DNA of 46,824 nt from Intoshia linei (taxonomy: Eukaryota; Orthonectida; Rhopaluridae), in contig LWCA01000152.1 in the NCBI GenBank assembly GCA_001642005.1, forward strand, positions 1 to 46,824, in the 5' to 3' direction. This document shows, in pieces, positions 12,701-24,600 of the stretch. The position numbers were made by a program, and so were the translations under genes. The notes beneath the pieces were generated by a model that worked only from the letters and a program-made list of their open reading frames with translations, did no database searches and was not told where the DNA came from. How positions within the stretch are numbered: position 1 is the first letter of the stretch; the number at the start of each line of letters is the position of its first letter.

Positions 12701-14781
12701 ATTTTTAAGTTTAAAGTTTCTAAGTTTCTAAAGATAATATTTTGAAGATAATTTTTGAACTAAAACTTTGAAAGATTTTTAAGGGATCTTCAAAATAATA
12801 AACAATAAAAATGCTAAAAATTCCAAAAATTTTTTTTTATAATATAAAATTTCTTATAAAACCCCGAAAAATAGAATTAACAAAAACTACCTTAAAAAAA
12901 TCCCCAAAAAATATCTTTATAATTGAATTTTTAATAAATCTTCCTAATAAACCGTTTAAACTTTAAACGTCTTAAAAAATAGAGATAGATTTCTTGTACA
13001 AATCCACATAAATTAAATTAAGATAAACTTTATCATAAAGTCACAAAAAAATCATAAGGAACCATTCTATAAAATTATAGATAAATTTTGTGTAACAAAA
13101 TTTCTATGAAATTCCAAAAAATTAAATTTAAAATATATCTCTTTAAAAAAACGACCAAAAATTAAAAATTTTAGAAAAATCTCCTTAAAAATATCTTATT
13201 AATTCCATAAAAATCACCTTAAAAATATTTTTATCAAACTATAAAAAAGCATCTTAAAATTTCCAGATAAACACGAAAAATTGTATTTTATATAGGGATT
13301 AAAATTAGCTGTCAACAGCTCTGCACTAATCCAACAGAAAAAATGTATTTTACTATAGTATAGAATTATGTTATGTTATAATTTTTTTTTTTCGCGAATT
13401 AATATTTTAATTAGATTCAAAACGACTAATATAAATATACTAGCTTGGCTGTTTTGTACTTGGTTCAAAAAGCACCTAGCTTTGACGAGGGCGGACTTTT
13501 TTAATTCTACCAAAAAAATAAAATCTTACATAAAAATGCCACTATTACCAATATTTTAAAGGAATGGTTGCCAATTTAATTTTTTTTCGTACAAACGGCA
13601 CTTAGCTCTGCCGATGCGGACTATTTTAATTCTACCACAAATATTAATAAATAATAATATTATATAGACTATGATGAAATATATTTTTTATTATAGAAGC
13701 AAAAAATCTAGAAAATCCTAAATATATCACAATGTTTCAAGATCAAACCCAAATTGAACTGGCTCAATTTAATTGTCAAAATAAGAATTTGGGTTTTCAT
13801 AGGTAATAATAATATTACCTCTAATATTACCACCAAGATATTGCGGTTTTGTTAATAATACTATACATTTTGTATATAATTTTCTCATCGAGTCAATGAT
13901 TTTTAGCCTAGGTTGTGATAAACGTTAATGGATCATTGTCTACCACTATTTAAATCAGTGGTTCCCGATTCAAATATTTTGATTACTAATCACCATTTCT
14001 TAATATTAATTTTTTTCAACTCAAAGGAAACATGAAATATATAAAAAATATGTGAAAAAATGAAATAAGATTAAATAATAAGATAAATAAATAGATAAAA
14101 TAACAAGTAAGATATGTTAAAATGGTTTTTCAAACAAATATATTTGAAAAAATGGATTTTTCCTTATGGGCTGGTAAAATTTAATTTTTTTTAATTGTGG
14201 TTGAATTAAGTGGATTTTTAAAAAAATATCAGTAAAATTCGATTTTTCCCAGGGTGTTTTAAATGGTGTTTTTTATTAACACTAATGGCACTGTAAATTT
14301 TATTAATGGTGAAATAACAGTGAGATTTTTGAAATAACAATGTAGCGGTCGTTAATTTTGTAATAAATATTAAAAATTCTTATATAAAAATAAAGAAAAG
14401 TAGATAAAAATTTTGTTCACATTTTATTTGAATCTCACGGACCCAGACATGTAGTTTTGGGTCCCTAAGGGATTCAGAGGTCTCCAACCTAGAACCACTG
14501 ATTTAAATGATACCAAGAAAACATTTAATATTACATTGGAACGAACATTTATAATTTCCTATTAACAATATAACAATGTGGGTCACTTCTTTCGCTAGAT
14601 AATTCATCACTTAATTTTTTTAATTTGTATAATTAATTTTATAACTAGATTCGGAAGAATACTATTATTAATTCCATATTTTCAAAGTATTTCTCGTTTA
14701 GAAATATATTCATTGCTCTCAATTCGAACCAAAGATCAAAGCTATATAGATGAATACATTTCATCAGTACAATACAAATAA
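6748..14781 (+). CDS. NR2E3/FAX-1/Hr51-type nuclear receptor
   Basis: Eight exons: 6748-6848, 6903-6983, 7038-7141, 10149-about 10502, 10779-11032, 11502-11754, 13697-13802 and 14649-14781. All phases join, giving 461 aa. The DNA-binding domain (about residues 26-105) has the C4 fingers CVVCGD and CQACRLRKC and the P-box [16 protein letters not shown] is the signature of PNR/NR2E3, worm FAX-1 and insect Hr51. Exon 3 joins exon 4 inside the hallmark extension [16 protein letters not shown] long Asn-rich hinge follows. The ligand-binding domain runs from about 270 to the end: [31 protein letters not shown] across exons 5/6, [15 protein letters not shown], and [17 protein letters not shown] in exon 8. 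The last helix (YIDEYISSV) is a poor activation helix, so a repressor role is plausible. Exon 4 may instead end at 10496. The product would act as a nuclear transcription factor. Confidence 0.93.
7575..7850. mobile_element. DNA-transposon relic with GGATCTAGG ends, in receptor intron 3
   Basis: TAGTGACGGATCTAGG near 7584 and CCTAGATCCACTACTG near 7828 are inverted, with one or two mismatches, around a core with GGGGGCC / GGGGCGGC blocks. I find no matching target duplication, so the superfamily is open (hAT-like is a guess). It is much more GC-rich than its surroundings. Confidence 0.45.
7924..8565 (+). mobile_element. Helitron-like element, 5' part, in receptor intron 3
   Basis: The start TCCTAACTTATATAATATG is preceded by A, as expected for the TC end of a Helitron, and is followed by the TGTGTGTG/TGTCTG tract shared by the family. 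8030-8460 is the reverse complement of 36900-37330 with close similarity, including the CTTCACGGTCAAAAAAGC block. The CTAG end is missing; a hAT element abuts it. Confidence 0.55.
8578..8792. mobile_element. Short non-autonomous hAT-like element
   Basis: It begins CAGCGTTTCCCAAA and ends GTCGGAACCCCTG. Flanking octamers GATTACAC and CATTATAC agree at 6 of 8 positions. The interior (GGTCCGCGATAAA, ACCAGTCCGCCGTG) is the reverse complement of the copies at 5322 and 23379. Confidence 0.65.
8818..8982. mobile_element. Tc1/mariner-type MITE
   Basis: Perfect 23-bp inverted ends start AAGTGGCCAGAAAAAA at the left and finish TTTTTTCTGGCCACTT at the right. They are directly flanked by TA on both sides (8816-8817 and 8983-8984). 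The 165-bp element has no frame. The perfect ends suggest it is one of the younger insertions. Confidence 0.75.
9200..9420. repeat. Imperfect inverted repeat with AAGTCGTAGAAT blocks
   Basis: GACAAGTCGTAGAATGT near 9250 is matched in reverse by ACATATTCTACGACTTGT near 9377, with further paired ATGTATACATTTC / GAAATGTATGCAT blocks. A third related block (TCGTATAGAATGTGTA) lies near 9210. It may be the arms of a decayed inverted-repeat transposon. Confidence 0.4.
12240..13300. repeat. Degenerate AT-rich reiterated sequence in receptor intron 6
   Basis: Short phrases such as CCTTAAAAA, ATTCCAAAAA, AAATTGAATTTT and TCTTCCTAAAAAAC recur every few dozen bases across about 1 kb, with no open frame. 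It looks like a decayed tandem array. The exact period cannot be fixed by eye. Confidence 0.4.
13440..13645 (-). mobile_element. Two Helitron-like 3' ends, the second truncated
   Basis: CTAG at 13440-13443 (with T beyond it on the - strand) is followed by the AAGC/hairpin block and GCTTTGACGAGGGC. A second partial end (CGTACAAACGGCACTTAGCTCTGCCGA) starts near 13590. It ends about 50 bp before receptor exon 7. Confidence 0.5.
13956..14500. mobile_element. Non-autonomous hAT-like element with perfect 8-bp target duplication
   Basis: It begins CAGTGGTTCCCGATTC and ends CCTAGAACCACTG. The octamer ATTTAAAT flanks both sides exactly (13948-13955 and 14501-14508). It belongs to the family also present at 16013, 21994 and 32094, with T-rich AAATCGATTTTTTC-like internal phrases and GAATCTCACGGACC near the right end. 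It lies in receptor intron 7. Confidence 0.8.
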
Positions 14782-14797
14782 TACTTAATTGTAGTTA

Positions 14798-14803
14798 AAT
14801 AAA
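14798..14803 (+). terminator. Likely poly(A) signal of the nuclear receptor gene
   Basis: AATAAA begins 17 bases after the receptor stop codon (14779-14781), so the 3' UTR may be very short. The hexamer is common in such AT-rich DNA. Confidence 0.35.
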
Positions 14804-16012
14804 ATTACTATCTATTTTTTAGTTCACAAAGTCTCCTCGGAATCATTAAATCTTCCCGTTCTAACTTTATAATTTATATATTTTGAAACACTTTTGATTT
14901 TCACGTATCAATAATATTTATTGAATACCCTTATTCCGTAAATAATATGTTCTGTGAATATTACCGACTGAAACTGTTAAGATTCTTGAAATAAACATGT
15001 ACAATATGAATCAAGATGTCTAATCTAATACTGTATTGTTTATAGTATAAACTTTATACTATGTAATTTTGCATTACCCTTGATAAATTACAATGTACTA
15101 ATGTATAATATCCAAAATTGCAATAATGATTAATAGTAATCATTATCTTTATTTATTGACATTATTATTAAAAATTAGGTTTTCATCTGTATGTTTTTGT
15201 ATTATAATTTTAAACTGTATATTTATGAAACTCGTTATCCATATAGCATGATACGAAATTATCGAACAAACAAAAATACCAAAATAGATTATATGACAAA
15301 GGTAGAGTATCCATTTTTGAATTATAATAAATACATAAACAATCCAAGAAAAACAATATAAAACTGTTACAATGTTCTAAGATACATTATTCCCTAGAAT
15401 TAAAAATTATCCAAATTAAATCACAACATAAGTTAGTAAACGAATATTTAATTAATATAACTCAGTTTAATCAAAACTAAAGCCTGTGATCGAAGCAGAT
15501 GTACTTTCACCCTTGATAATTTTACAAAGAAATATGAATTGTAATAACACCTTACATTAATAACGCCTTGGAACATTCACACTTATTTACATATAAAACA
15601 TTTATATTAACACGGTATATTTACCGGTTTACAATCAACACCATTTATAGTAAACATTTGGTAGGTGGACAAGACAATTATTTTTTTACTTTCAGTGCTA
15701 TAGAGTTTGTAATCAAAAACTTTACATATAATTGTAAAATCTACTGTTGTAAACCGTTAATAGTGAACATGGAGGTAATTTTCTAATTTATAAAGACAAT
15801 TCAGCAATTATGACCTAGGTCGAGTAAGGACCGACATTCTGCGGTTGTTACCTATCTGTTCGTATTAAAAAATATTTTGTCCGACGTTTCGGCTACATGT
15901 CCCGAACTAACCATACCATGTATGTAATAGTATTTATTAAATACTATACATCTATACTTGTATAATATACAATGTATATCCAAATTTATAATAGAAAATT
16001 GTACTGTTAACA
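14804..16012. other. Intergenic DNA, no gene recognised
   Basis: No frame with splice context or recognisable similarity was found. A less AT-rich patch at 15815-15910 reads GHVAETS on the - strand, which faintly recalls a retrotransposon remnant but is too short to call. Confidence 0.4.
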
Positions 16013-16268
16013 CAGTGTTTCTAATTGGGGTCCGTGAGATTCAAAAAAGCATATAAAAAAATTATCAATTTTTGATTATTTTTATAAGAGAATTTTTAAT
16101 ATTTATTACAGAGTTGCCAGATGTTGGGAATTTATCCTAACGCTTAGACGATTGCCACATTATTATTTTAAATATCTCACTTTTATCCCACAATTAAGTT
16201 TAATAAAAAATATCTTTTCTATTTTTCCAATATTTTTTTGAAAAATTCAATTTTACCAACCCTTAAGG

Positions 16269-17783
16269 GTTCACGTTTATTAGAACATAACTAATTTATG
16301 TCATTAATATATTTCACCAATGATTTGAGTACTTACAATTGAGTGAAATGAGAAGAGCATTTTAATAAATGATATTTTACTTTAATTTTTTGAAACTGAA
16401 TAAATCATCACTTACACTTTGCAATTAATAAAAATCGAGTTATACAGTACTCTACACAGTTATTAAAACATTTATTAAAAGTGATTTTTAATTACTACAT
16501 AGATATGTGACCACCTTGTTTCTCCAACAATTTGATCAATCTGCTATCCATTGAACCTGTAAGTTTCTTTATTTCAGCTTTTGTTACTTCACTTCTGACA
16601 ATTTTAATTTTGCGCCATAAATCATTTTACATTGAAATTGATGACCACCAGAATATATACGTCTAAAATAAATAATTATTTATCAATTAATCTTAAAAAA
16701 ATAAATATTACCGTTTGATAATTGACCAGAAATTCTCGATACAATTGAGATCAGGGGAATAATGTGGCATAATTATGTCCAAATCATCAATTTATCACCA
16801 TGCATTCCTTTATTTTTCAAATATTGTTTCGTCAATGCAGATGAGTGAGACGGGGCATTATCTTGTTGAACTACAAAATTTTTACGCTTAAATTCTTCTT
16901 GGTTTCCGATCCATTTAAATAGCCCTTCTTCCAATAATAGTTTATACTGTAGGTAATTAATCTTTGATTCTTATAGGGCCAATTAATGAACCATTACAGA
17001 TACCTGCCCACATCATAATGCAACCACCACCCATTTGTTTTCTCATCTACACAGGCGTTTGCATTGAGTCACATACCCAACCTCTAGACTAACCATCTGG
17101 TCCGTCTAGCGTGGCTCTCATTTCATCTGTGAATATTACTGTCGAGAAATCAGTTTTCATATATAACCGATCACACTTTAAACGTTTTTCTATATTAATT
17201 TTTTTTAAATGAGGTCTTATAAAAGCTTTTCTTACATTTCCAAAGTTGTTAAATATTTTACAACGAGATGTTTTTGATACACAATTTTTATTCTTTTTAT
17301 TGCAACAGCTGAAAATAATTCTTTGGAGGTTCGGAGAAGATGATTTCGCATTTCTCTATTGATATTTCTGTTATCCCTACATGTTAAGTTACAAAGATGG
17401 AGTTTTTTAATACGATTTCTGGTTTTATTTCGATTTTTGATAATCCTTCTTATTGTGTTAGTATTTCTATTTAGAATTGTGCAAATTTCTTTTACATTGG
17501 CTTTATCAACCAAGAGTTTTATTATGTGTTATTTTTCATCATCGTTTAACGATTTACCGCGTCTCATTGATTTAATAATATTATGTTCTAATAAACGTGA
17601 ACACTCAAAAAATTTTTGATAAAGTTATGATGTTAAAAACTAATTAAAAAGCATCAATAGTCATCATTACATTGTCAAAAGATTAGGTAATATTCTTATC
17701 GTAATCTGTTCATATAATTTTCAATTTTTAAAACAATTTATTGGATTACTTATGAATTTCATTATGTTCTAATAAACGTGAAC
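16269..17783 (-). mobile_element. Dead Tc1/mariner element
   Basis: GTTCACGTTTATTAGAACATAA (first base 16269) is repeated exactly in inverse at 17581-17602 and again at 17762-17783, so the right end exists twice. Between them lies a broken transposase on the - strand. Which right copy is the true terminus is unclear. I cannot place a TA target duplication with certainty. Confidence 0.7.
16700..17567 (-). pseudogene. Tc1/mariner transposase pseudogene
   Basis: Reading starts at 17567 (MRRGKSLNDDEK) and breaks at an early stop. It runs through a helix-turn-helix region (KEICTILNRNTNTIRRIIKN, 17232-17510), the first catalytic Asp in VIFTDE (about 17125), QQDNAPSHSSAL with the second Asp (about 16865) and PDLNCIENFW with the terminal Glu (about 16740). 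These match the DDE catalytic core of Tc1-type transposases, with about 40 residues between the second and third acids. At least three in-frame stops and one frameshift make it inactive. It would have cut and pasted the flanking inverted-repeat element. Confidence 0.85.
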
Positions 17784-18615
17784 GCAGTGAATAATCCGCT
17801 TTTTCTATTATTTTATTGAAAAACACGTCTTTACCCACCCTCAAGGGAAATATCCTCTTTTTTCAAACTTTTTTTGAAAAACATGATTTTATCAAATTTT
17901 TTTAAGAAACAACCTTTAATTTTTTCTTAAATATTTTATATTTTATGTTACTTCGGTTCCAAAAAAATAAATATTTTGAAATGGACGTCCGTACATTATT
18001 TGAATCTGGAACCACTGACTCTAACAGAAGAAAGAAAACTACGTTTCCAGTAATCACGTGTTGGATTCAATCTGAATCTAAAACTCTGAAATAATGTTTG
18101 GACTAAAATAACAATAAAATTAGTTTTTTAAAAATAAGCCATATTACAAAATTAATACTCTTATATAATTAATAATATTTTTGAAAGTTATTATTCAGTA
18201 TATAAATATTTGCTAATACTATTTACATTATACACGCATAAAGAATATAATTTAGAAAATGTGGTGTGTTAATTATTTCGAATTTAGAGATGAAGGTATA
18301 TATAAAACTCTCATATAATTTTAATAATATAATAAATTAAGTATATAATTGAAAATAAAAATAAAATGCACTCAACATTACACTGTATATTAAAGTGTAT
18401 ATTCACTGCTGAAAAATAAATGTTGAATATCGGTGTTTCTTTGTTACAATAAATATGGTCCCAATTATTTTTAAAATTATGTCCTAAACATTTAATATTA
18501 GTAAATACAATATTTACCAAAATAACTTGGCTACTGTATCCAGAAAATAATTAGAATTAACAAAAATAGTATACAATATAAGTGTTTATAACTTTAATAT
18601 GAAAATATATATAAA

Positions 18616-21600
18616 ATGAGATATAAATCAAACTCCATAGATGGTATCGACATGACAGATGACGATAGAACCACTGATGGTTCGATTGCCGATGAAAAGC
18701 ATTTTAAGTTTAATACCCCATCAAAAAATAAATTGAGACCTGTTCGATTATCAATTTGTAACGAAATTTTAAATACAACCAATTCTGGCGAAATGTTAAA
18801 ACAAAAGATGGAAAGTAATAAAAGAATTGATTTCATTTTAATAAGAAAATTACTCGATAATTCTACTGATCCAGGTGTAGTTGAAGAAAATCATAAATTG
18901 CAAGAAATGTTTGAAGTAATTTATTAATATTTGTATACTTTTAAAGCAATCAGAGTATGAGCCGATTAAGTGGATTATTTTTTCCAAAATATGGTCTAGT
19001 GTCTATGTAGAAGTACATTTAAATTTAGAGTCAACTAATTAACGATAAAATCCAAATTCAAAGATTTAAAAGTGCTAAATATGAATTTATCAAACTTCAC
19101 GCACCATTCATTGTATTAGCAAAGCAAGCTCAAAACATTAAATTACAAATGCCTCTAAAAAATGTAAGATATGTATCAATGATTACCAAATACCAATTAT
19201 ACTTAAATTAAAATTATCACAATATATTAGAAAATAAAATTTCAAACTTGCTAAAAAGTACTTTTTTGTGTTTGGTTCCCTAAATATTTAATAATCATAA
19301 TAATTACTCATGTAATTTACATGTACATAATTTTTTCCTAGCCGTAGGGCTAGGCCTTACTTTTTACTTTACAATGAATTATTCCATCTTAATTTTTTTT
19401 AACATTTGCGTAAAGAATTTTAAAAAAAATTTTTATCCCATTTTTTAAATTTATTAGATAGAATGTATGTATAATATTAAAAATAAATTAAAAAAAAGTC
19501 CAATCCGAAAAATTGACATAAATAACATAAATTCCAAAAAAAATAAAATTATTAAACTAGCATTTCAAATCCTTAATATACAACTTTGTAGAATATACAA
19601 TTTTATGGTATAAATATCTTTTAGTGCAAACATATCAATAATAAAGACAATATTATTGTTCGCATCGAAAAGAAGTTTTTCAAAACTGATGAAGAAGGTT
19701 TACATTTATAAAAATATTACATTAATAATAAATGCAAATATCGATGGGAGGGCGAAGCTACCGTACAACGAGACCCTTCTTCCGATCTTCGTTTTTCCAA
19801 ATTAAGCAATAAAAAAAATTTATTTTTCAATATCAATACTGTTTTATAAATCAAATCTAAGCTGTCAAGTTCGATCCGTCGAAAGGTGGTTGAAGTATAC
19901 ATCATTATGCATTTTAAGGTTATATTTTGACTTTTGAGTATCGAGTTTGGTAGGTTCGGCTCTAGTGGTTATTATTAAATGTACATTGTACATTCTACAA
20001 TCTAAACAAAAACTTTTAGAAGATTATCTTTCGGCACCTTTTGATGTTTATCGATTGGAAATTTTTGATAACCATGAAAATTTAGATACATTCTTCAGAC
20101 CATCATTACGAACTCTATTGGTAAATAAATTTTTCAATAAATTCTTACCATAATAAAAATTAAATTATATTTTAAATCTAACCAAATTTTTTTTAAATCG
20201 TTCTAATCTTTTTAAAATTTTGCATATATAAAAAATGACCACATTACATTAATAATATTAATTAAAACAATAATAACTATTACAATAATTATTGTAATAG
20301 AAAATAATTATTTACAGTCATAGTTAATTACAAAATTTCATTAGAAAAATTGAAAAAGTTAAAAATGCAATTACATACATATATTAAATTATGCAATTAA
20401 TAGTACATAATAAAATAATAATAATATGTAATTAAATAGTTATCTGAATATTTGATTCAACTAAACATTGTCGATCCAGATTTAGTGATAGGTAGAACAG
20501 ATAAGGATTTACTCACAAAAAAAGGTTATTATTTCGTCAATTATTATAAACTAGCTTGACTGTTATTTACTTGGTACAAACAGTATCTAGATCTGATCTG
20601 CATTGCAGACAGATAAATTTGAAGATACTATTTTTTCAACTGCTTATTTCATGGCCCATTTAAATCTTGACACAAATTGCATTTGATTATTTAAATTTTA
20701 AAATGCAATAATACGTCACTTTAACGAAATTCTATCTTGTAAAAAATAACAATTACACATCAAAATAGGTTTACTACATTTTCTATACAAACATATATAT
20801 CATGACGCATTGGTAATACACGATTTTTCTTACTTGGATCCATATGAAAGAGAAATTCGTCAAACGATGCGCCGTGGACCAGATGCCTTAAATGTAAAAA
20901 AACCCACAAAAAAAGAAAAACAATATGATCAACGTTTAATGTTGGATAAATTATGGGCTAAACCGTGGTTCAAGTATCAACCTTTATGGCGCATTAGAAA
21001 CTATTTCGGCGAAAAGATTGCTTTATATTTTGCTTGGGCTGGTCTCTTGTCATTTAGCCTTATCATACCTTCCATTTTCGGACTTATTGTATTTATTTAT
21101 GGACTTGTAATGAGGTAATTGCTATTGTGAAATTTTCTTGTTATAATGCAGTATTGAACAATGATTAAAAAGGGTTTTGACTTATTTTGGGAATTATTTT
21201 GATCAGACTTTGAAATAAATTAAATTAAATAAAAATTGATCTTAGATTAATATTTTTTAATAATATTAGTAGATGTAATTTTTTTCAAAATTTTAACATA
21301 AAATAAGAATTTGGGGTAATTTTTTTAAGCAATTGAACAATTGAGCAATTAGACTTAAAACAAAACAAGAAAGATACAAATGTATTTAAAAAATCACCGT
21401 CATAGTCTGGATTCATTTATGAAAAAATATCCTTCAATAATGATTTTAACAATTTAAAATTTTAATTAAAATATATATTTTTAGTATAAATCAAAACAAC
21501 ATTACAAACACAAGCGTCACCAATTCAACTTCTTCCGCCACTAATACAAATAGCACTGCATTTCAAGAGTATTTATTTATAATATTAAACGTAGCTGTAT

Positions 21601-24600
21601 ACAGGGCTGTAGAGAGCCAGAAGTAGGCCCAATAAAACTTTTTTAAAAAATTTGATATCTACAATATACAATGTAATGTTGCCAGTATATATTGCTTAAT
21701 CAATCATTAATTATCTAAAAATTAAAATTAACTAATTTGAATGTTAATAGAACATTTTATTATACAATAATTTTTTCATACTTAAGAAATTTTCCAACAT
21801 TACCTATTAACAAATTTAAAAACTAGGCCATTCGTGATACATAATTTTAGGCCCGGACCACATGACCCCTAGCCCTCTTCACGTCCCGTCTGTATATTCC
21901 AGTGAAAATTATAAACGCAGTTTTATATTTTCATAATTAACTTTTTATGACAAAAATATACAGTAAGTATTTTAAATGCCTAAATATCTAGAGTAGTGGT
22001 TCCCGAATAAAATAATGTACGAAGTCCATTTCAAAATATTATTTTTTTTAAAAGAAAATATAAAATATAAAACATTAAAAAATATCAAAAAATAAAAAAT
22101 TTCTTTCATAAGATTTGGTATAATCGAATTTTTTAAAAAATATTTTAAAAAGAGGATTTTTCTGTGAAGGATTGGTAAAATTGAATTTTTTTATTTTGGT
22201 TTTTGGATATAAAAGTTATTACTGATAAGATTTCGTAAAATCATGTTTTTCAAAAATTATCGGTAAAAATAGATTTTTTCCTTTAGGCATGGAAAAATTG
22301 GATTTTTTATTTTATGTGTTGGATTCAGAATTCCTATTCACAAGATTTTGTAAAATGGTGTTTTTCAAAAAATATCGGTAAAACTCGATTTTTTCAAAAA
22401 TATATTGAAAAAAGGGGATTTGTCCGTTAAGGGTTAGTAAAATTGAATTTTTTATTTTGGTTTTTGGATTTAGCAGTTATTACTGATAAGATTTGGTAAA
22501 TTCGTCTTTTTAAAAAATTTCGGTAAAATCGATTTTTTCCTTTAGAAATTAAAAAAATTAAATTTTTTATTTTGTTTAATTGCAATTAATTGCAATTATT
22601 TCATGTAAATCAATTGATTAAAAAATAATTTTTAAACAAACAATTAATTGATTATTTTTCAATAATTTTTACCAATTAATTGCAATTAAATTGGTTGCAA
22701 TCAATTAATTCCAATCTCTGTTGGCAACCCTGTAATAAATATTAAAAAATCTCATAAAAATAAACAAAACTTAATACAAATTTTATTATATTTTATTTGA
22801 ATCTCATAAATTCGGTCATATAGTTTTGGACCCAAAGGGTTTAGTGTCCCCTAATCGTGAACTACTACTTAGTCACTTGAAATGTGATATTGTGTGACCA
22901 TTTTATTAATTGTTTAAATATTATCCACAACAAATAGAATAAAGCATTTTACATATTTTTAACATACTAGTGTCATTAAAAAACTTAAAAATCTCATAAT
23001 ACCAACAACAAAATTATATTAATGATAATTTACAATAAACTTAATATATTAATAGTCAATGATATTTACTAATAATATCATTTTTAGTATAAAACTAGCA
23101 TTAGATAGTTCATTGGACACTGTAAAAGAATCATTCGATAATGATTTAACGCCATACTATGCAGTTATAATATGCTTATGGGGTAAAATATAAAAATGAG
23201 TGTATATTCATATTTTAGGAACCGTTTTTATTGAATTATGGAAGAGAAAAAATGCATTATTGTCCTATCAGTGGGATGTTCATAGTTTTGAAGAAAATGA
23301 GCTGAATCGACCTGAATTTGTTGGACTTTACACAAAAGAAGTAACGATTATAATTAAAATTGTACATATGAGTTAATTCAGGGGTTCCCACACTTTTTTA
23401 AACGGCTGACCGGTGATACATTACAAAATTATCGCGGACATTGAAAAGGATATAACTAGACAACGTTAAAAAAATTTTGTCGAAAAAACGTAATAAAATA
23501 ACTTAATTATTAAATTAAATTATCAAAATTATTTCGCGAAACTATAAAAACTTCTGACGGACAAAAATTTGGGAATCGCTGAGATATATATTGAAATTAT
23601 CATTATGACTCATAAGCTATTTTTGGAAGAATAAACGTTTATTTCCATTAATTAAGCTGTTTCATTTAGGACCCAATAACAAATACTCAAGTGTGGTACA
23701 TGCCATTATATCGGAAAATTATGCGAATTTGTGCATCGACGTCAATATTATTAATGATGGTATTCAGTTTAAGTAAAATAAATATTTATTTTATATAAAT
23801 AGATCATTGTTGTATTTATATGTACTGCTGCAGTTATTTTGTATCGGGTATATTTACATTTTTTAAGTTAATAATTATTTTAATTAGGTGATAATTACAA
23901 TTGATTATTGTAAAAATTTATCAAGCCTTAATTGCCTCATTTTAACGAATATATTGTCTGCTGTATTAAATGCTATAGCTATTATGATATTAGGAAAGGT
24001 ATTCCATTACATATTTAATTACATAATTAATTCCAATAGTATACTTATATATTTAATTATTTACAAGAAGTGGACAGTATTTATGAAATCGGCTACACTT
24101 TAATTTTATTAGGTATCCCAATTTTTTTTATTTTAATTTACTTAATTGTTAATAAATAAAAAAAAATAAATATTTTTTTAAAAATAATAAATATGATACA
24201 ACGTTGATATTTGCTAAAAATTAAAATACAACATGACAGAATAGAACTGAAATAATGTTTATTTAAATTAACTTAAAATAGAATTAATCCATTTTCCAAC
24301 TTTAATGTAGGAAATTTCTAATTTTTCACATCCACACGATGAAATGATATTCATATTCTTAAATTACACTCTGATTTATATATTATGGAGTATAGATTTT
24401 GATTATTTTTGTTATAAAAAAATTTCAAACTTTCGCTATTAACATTTTTCAATCTGGGCAGATTTGGGCCACAAACCATATTCTGTTCACCTCTAATTTA
24501 TACAATTTATAAAGTATTTATTTTAGATTTATGATTATTTGGCCATTAAATTAACAGATTGGGGTAATTTTTATTTTTCAGTTTATTTCACAAATGATGT

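Larger units (their letters stand above)
16013..18017. mobile_element. hAT-like element carrying a Tc1/mariner insertion
   Basis: The left end CAGTGTTTCTAATTGGGG and right end GGAACCACTG are those of the 13956 family in reverse orientation: GTCCGTGAGATTC near the left, ACCAACCCTTAAGGG at 16256. The sequence breaks at about 16269, where a Tc1-like end begins, and resumes after about 17785 (ACCCACCCTCAAGGGAAA). The flanking octamers (TGTTAACA, ACTCTAAC) do not match clearly. Confidence 0.6.
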